This document shows, piece after piece, positions 62,597 through 64,000 of a stretch of 64,000 nt of DNA (positions within the stretch are counted from its first letter, which is position 1; each line of letters starts with the position of its first letter). Source of the stretch: Phycisphaerae bacterium (GTDB taxonomy: Bacteria > Planctomycetota > Phycisphaerae > UBA1845 > CAIVHJ01); assembly GCA_022072405.1 (NCBI GenBank), contig JAJVHX010000002.1, positions 26,105-90,104 of the forward strand, in the 5' to 3' direction. The notes below the pieces were generated by a model that did no database searches, had not been told where the DNA came from, and was given only the letters and a program-made list of their open reading frames with translations. A program made the translations under genes and the position numbers.

Positions 62597-63856
62597 TTAT
62601 GTCGGTTCGGCTGGCTCTTCGGCTACAGCCGGCTTGGGGGAATAAGCTTCACGGATCATCGTCGCCAAAGTGGCGGGTTCGGGTAATTCACTGAACTGCA
62701 GAATTATTCCCGGCGTGGTATCCCGTTTCCACAAAAAATGGCTCAGCAGCCACATTCGTTCCCTGAGCAGCGGTTCCTCGGGATTGGGTAGCGGAATTTC
62801 CTGCAGACGGCGAATCCAGTCGGGGACGGCGCTGCTGAGAGAATGAGGTGGGTGTTCATTTTCAGTCTTCGCGCGAACTGAAGTCCGCGGCTCTTTAAGG
62901 GAGACCGGATCGCCAGCGATGATCTGACCGACGGCACAGAAGAATGGACGAACCCTCGATCGGCCCGTGCCGGCGCGTTGCACGACGAGATAGCGGTGAT
63001 CGCCAAGTTGACGAGGCAGCGCTTTCCAGCGGTTATACAATCGATGGGCGTTCTGGAGCTGATCCTTGAGGCGGGCGGCCTGTTCGTAAGCCCGTTGTTG
63101 GGCGGCGGCAGCCATGCGTGTCTGTAAGGTGGTCAGCCAGGTTGGTGGTTCCTGCAGCACAAAGTCGGCGCTCACCTGCAATTGGCGGAAATAGTCTTCG
63201 AGCGGGATCGAGCCATTGCAGGGAGCGGGGCAGCGTCCCATTTCGGCATAGCTGCAGGCCTGGCCATGAGGGGTTTGTTCGAGTATGTGATGATAGCGGC
63301 AGAGATCGAATTGATCCTCCAGGCCGTGAACCAGTTCCTCGGCGGTGCTGCGGATCGGAAAAGGGCCGACGCAACATGTGCGGCCGATCTGCGGATCCGC
63401 AGTCGCCTGCCAGTGGGGCAACCGGTTCTGCAGGTCGAGGGTCAGGTACCAGGCTGGGCCGAAATTCACCATCTGGCGATAGTTCTGTGGATAAAAAAGG
63501 TGGGCGATCTCCAGGAAGCGCAGGCTGGTTTCAAAAGTGGAGAAAGTGGGTGTCCACCAGATGGCGCGGGTAATGTCAGCGAGGTCGGCACGTTTTGTAC
63601 GCTGCTCCGTCGATTCCGCAGCGGACCAGCGATGTTGCAATATGCGGCGGAGATTTTCTCCGAAAGAGAGCAGGATCAGTTGCTGTTCAGTTGAGGTGAG
63701 CGCATAAACGCCACCCTGAGCGGGGAGCAATTTCCAATCCGGAAGTTCGTCTGCACCACTCCACTGTAGAAAATGCGGGAAGATGTCAGTAAATGCGGGA
63801 TTCAAATCGTCATCCGCGAGGGCTGAAGCCATCGGTTCATTGAATACTGAAACCAC
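62597..63856 (-). CDS. UvrC-like protein with degenerate GIY-YIG nuclease
   Basis: 419 residues. The N-terminal 100 residues align with a UvrC GIY-YIG domain, but the expected YVGKAKNLR motif reads LLSFGENLRRIL, so the catalytic Tyr is missing. Next comes the UvrC Cys-rich motif CSYAEMGRCPAPC, then a UVR helix AYEQAARLKDQLQN. The RNase-H-like nuclease domain and helix-hairpin-helix tail of UvrC are absent. A palindromic repeat copy encodes part of residues 320-335 (SLKEPRTSVRAKTE). The start is GTG 63856, itself next to another copy. It probably assists DNA repair or is a relic; the xer gene follows. Confidence 0.75.
   Translation of the reverse strand: MVSVFNEPMASALADDDLNPAFTDIFPHFLQWSGADELPDWKLLPAQGGVYALTSTEQQLILLSFGENLRRILQHRWSAAESTEQRTKRADLADITRAIWWTPTFSTFETSLRFLEIAHLFYPQNYRQMVNFGPAWYLTLDLQNRLPHWQATADPQIGRTCCVGPFPIRSTAEELVHGLEDQFDLCRYHHILEQTPHGQACSYAEMGRCPAPCNGSIPLEDYFRQLQVSADFVLQEPPTWLTTLQTRMAAAAQQRAYEQAARLKDQLQNAHRLYNRWKALPRQLGDHRYLVVQRAGTGRSRVRPFFCAVGQIIAGDPVSLKEPRTSVRAKTENEHPPHSLSSAVPDWIRRLQEIPLPNPEEPLLRERMWLLSHFLWKRDTTPGIILQFSELPEPATLATMIREAYSPKPAVAEEPAEPT
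62866..62900 (+). repeat. Palindromic repeat (REP-like) inside the UvrC-like gene
   Basis: TTCGCGCGAACTGAAGTCCGCGGCTCTTTAAGG, in frame. Confidence 0.82.
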
Positions 63857-63860
63857 TTCC
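63811..63860 (+). repeat. Palindromic repeat (REP-like) over the UvrC-like start
   Basis: CGCGAGGGCTGAAGCCATCGGTTCATTGAATACTGAAACCACTTCC; the right flank matches the copy at 32851. On the minus strand it supplies the start codon and the first codons of the UvrC-like gene. Confidence 0.78.
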
Positions 63861-63970
63861 AGTAGCTAGCTGCCTAGAGGCCATTTCATAAGTTAACTTA
63901 AGTACATTGCCGACAAAGATACATGGAGGGCCAAATCCATGAGTCGACGGTGATATTTAACGGATAAACA

Positions 63971-64000
63971 ATGGCACAAAATCGAACCACTCCTACCCAA
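63971..64000 (+). CDS. Possible start of a gene cut by the window edge
   Basis: An ATG at 63971 opens MAQNRTTPTQ up to the last base, with GGA about 7 bases upstream. Ten codons do not allow recognition. Very uncertain. Confidence 0.2.
   Translation, partial: MAQNRTTPTQ

Overview
The window looks like chromosomal DNA of a planctomycete-type bacterium, perhaps Phycisphaerae-like; this placement is inferred from gene content, not from a marker tree. The hints are a C-terminal CxxCGY...CPECG zinc ribbon on a membrane protein, DUF1573 proteins, a flotillin/NfeD operon ending in a proline-rich membrane protein, dockerin-like and thrombospondin type 3 repeat proteins, a futalosine-type menaquinone gene, many small palindromic repeats and modest operon structure. 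Core genes include dnaG-rpoD, lepA, truD, a xer recombinase and the RNase P RNA. A partial hydF at the left edge points to [FeFe]-hydrogenase maturation, hence anaerobic or fermentative ability. A selA gene and a tRNA-Sec show selenocysteine decoding.

Layout. 1-5 kb: hydF end, EamA exporter, a secreted small protein, a roughly 340 bp repeat element abutting rnpB, and a Lon N-terminal-domain protein. 5-12 kb: dnaG-rpoD, a zinc-ribbon membrane protein and lepA. 12-25 kb: an orphan double-glycine-leader peptide that resembles a RiPP precursor, a lipoprotein and a CsgG-like protein, a DUF1573-thioredoxin protein, an MqnD-like protein, an FHA-GAF-PP2C protein with degraded catalytic motifs, a CAP-domain protein, a split BtuCDF-type importer and two TPM-domain proteins. 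24-31 kb: an unusual P-loop-like two-domain protein, arsM, and the nfeD-nfeD-floA operon. 31-36 kb: a DevBCA-type exporter with dedA, interrupted by the second copy of the repeat element, then a ZIP transporter. 37-41 kb: heptose synthesis (hldE, a SIMPL-like protein, gmhA, a sugar epimerase). 41-46 kb: a zinc-ribbon/LemA/HtpX-like operon, an acyl-reductase-like SDR and an OprB-type porin. 46-53.5 kb: truD, a DUF5678-like/retropepsin pair, selA, a thrombospondin-repeat protein and tRNA-Sec. 53.5-64 kb: an ABC-2 exporter, two lipoproteins (one with 19 Asp-rich repeats), an S8 protease with three C-terminal repeats, a Cys-rich small membrane protein, a xer recombinase and a UvrC-like protein.

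The strongest non-genic signal is repeat content. An imperfect palindrome with core GCGGGCTGAAGCCCGC occurs about 18 times, mostly between genes but at least six times inside or at the edge of reading frames without breaking them. A larger element (about 340 and 430 bp) with terminal inverted repeats occurs twice and carries a variable array of GACCAGC hairpins. Two further families of palindromic elements with terminal inverted repeats are present. No CRISPR array, prophage or transposase gene was seen.
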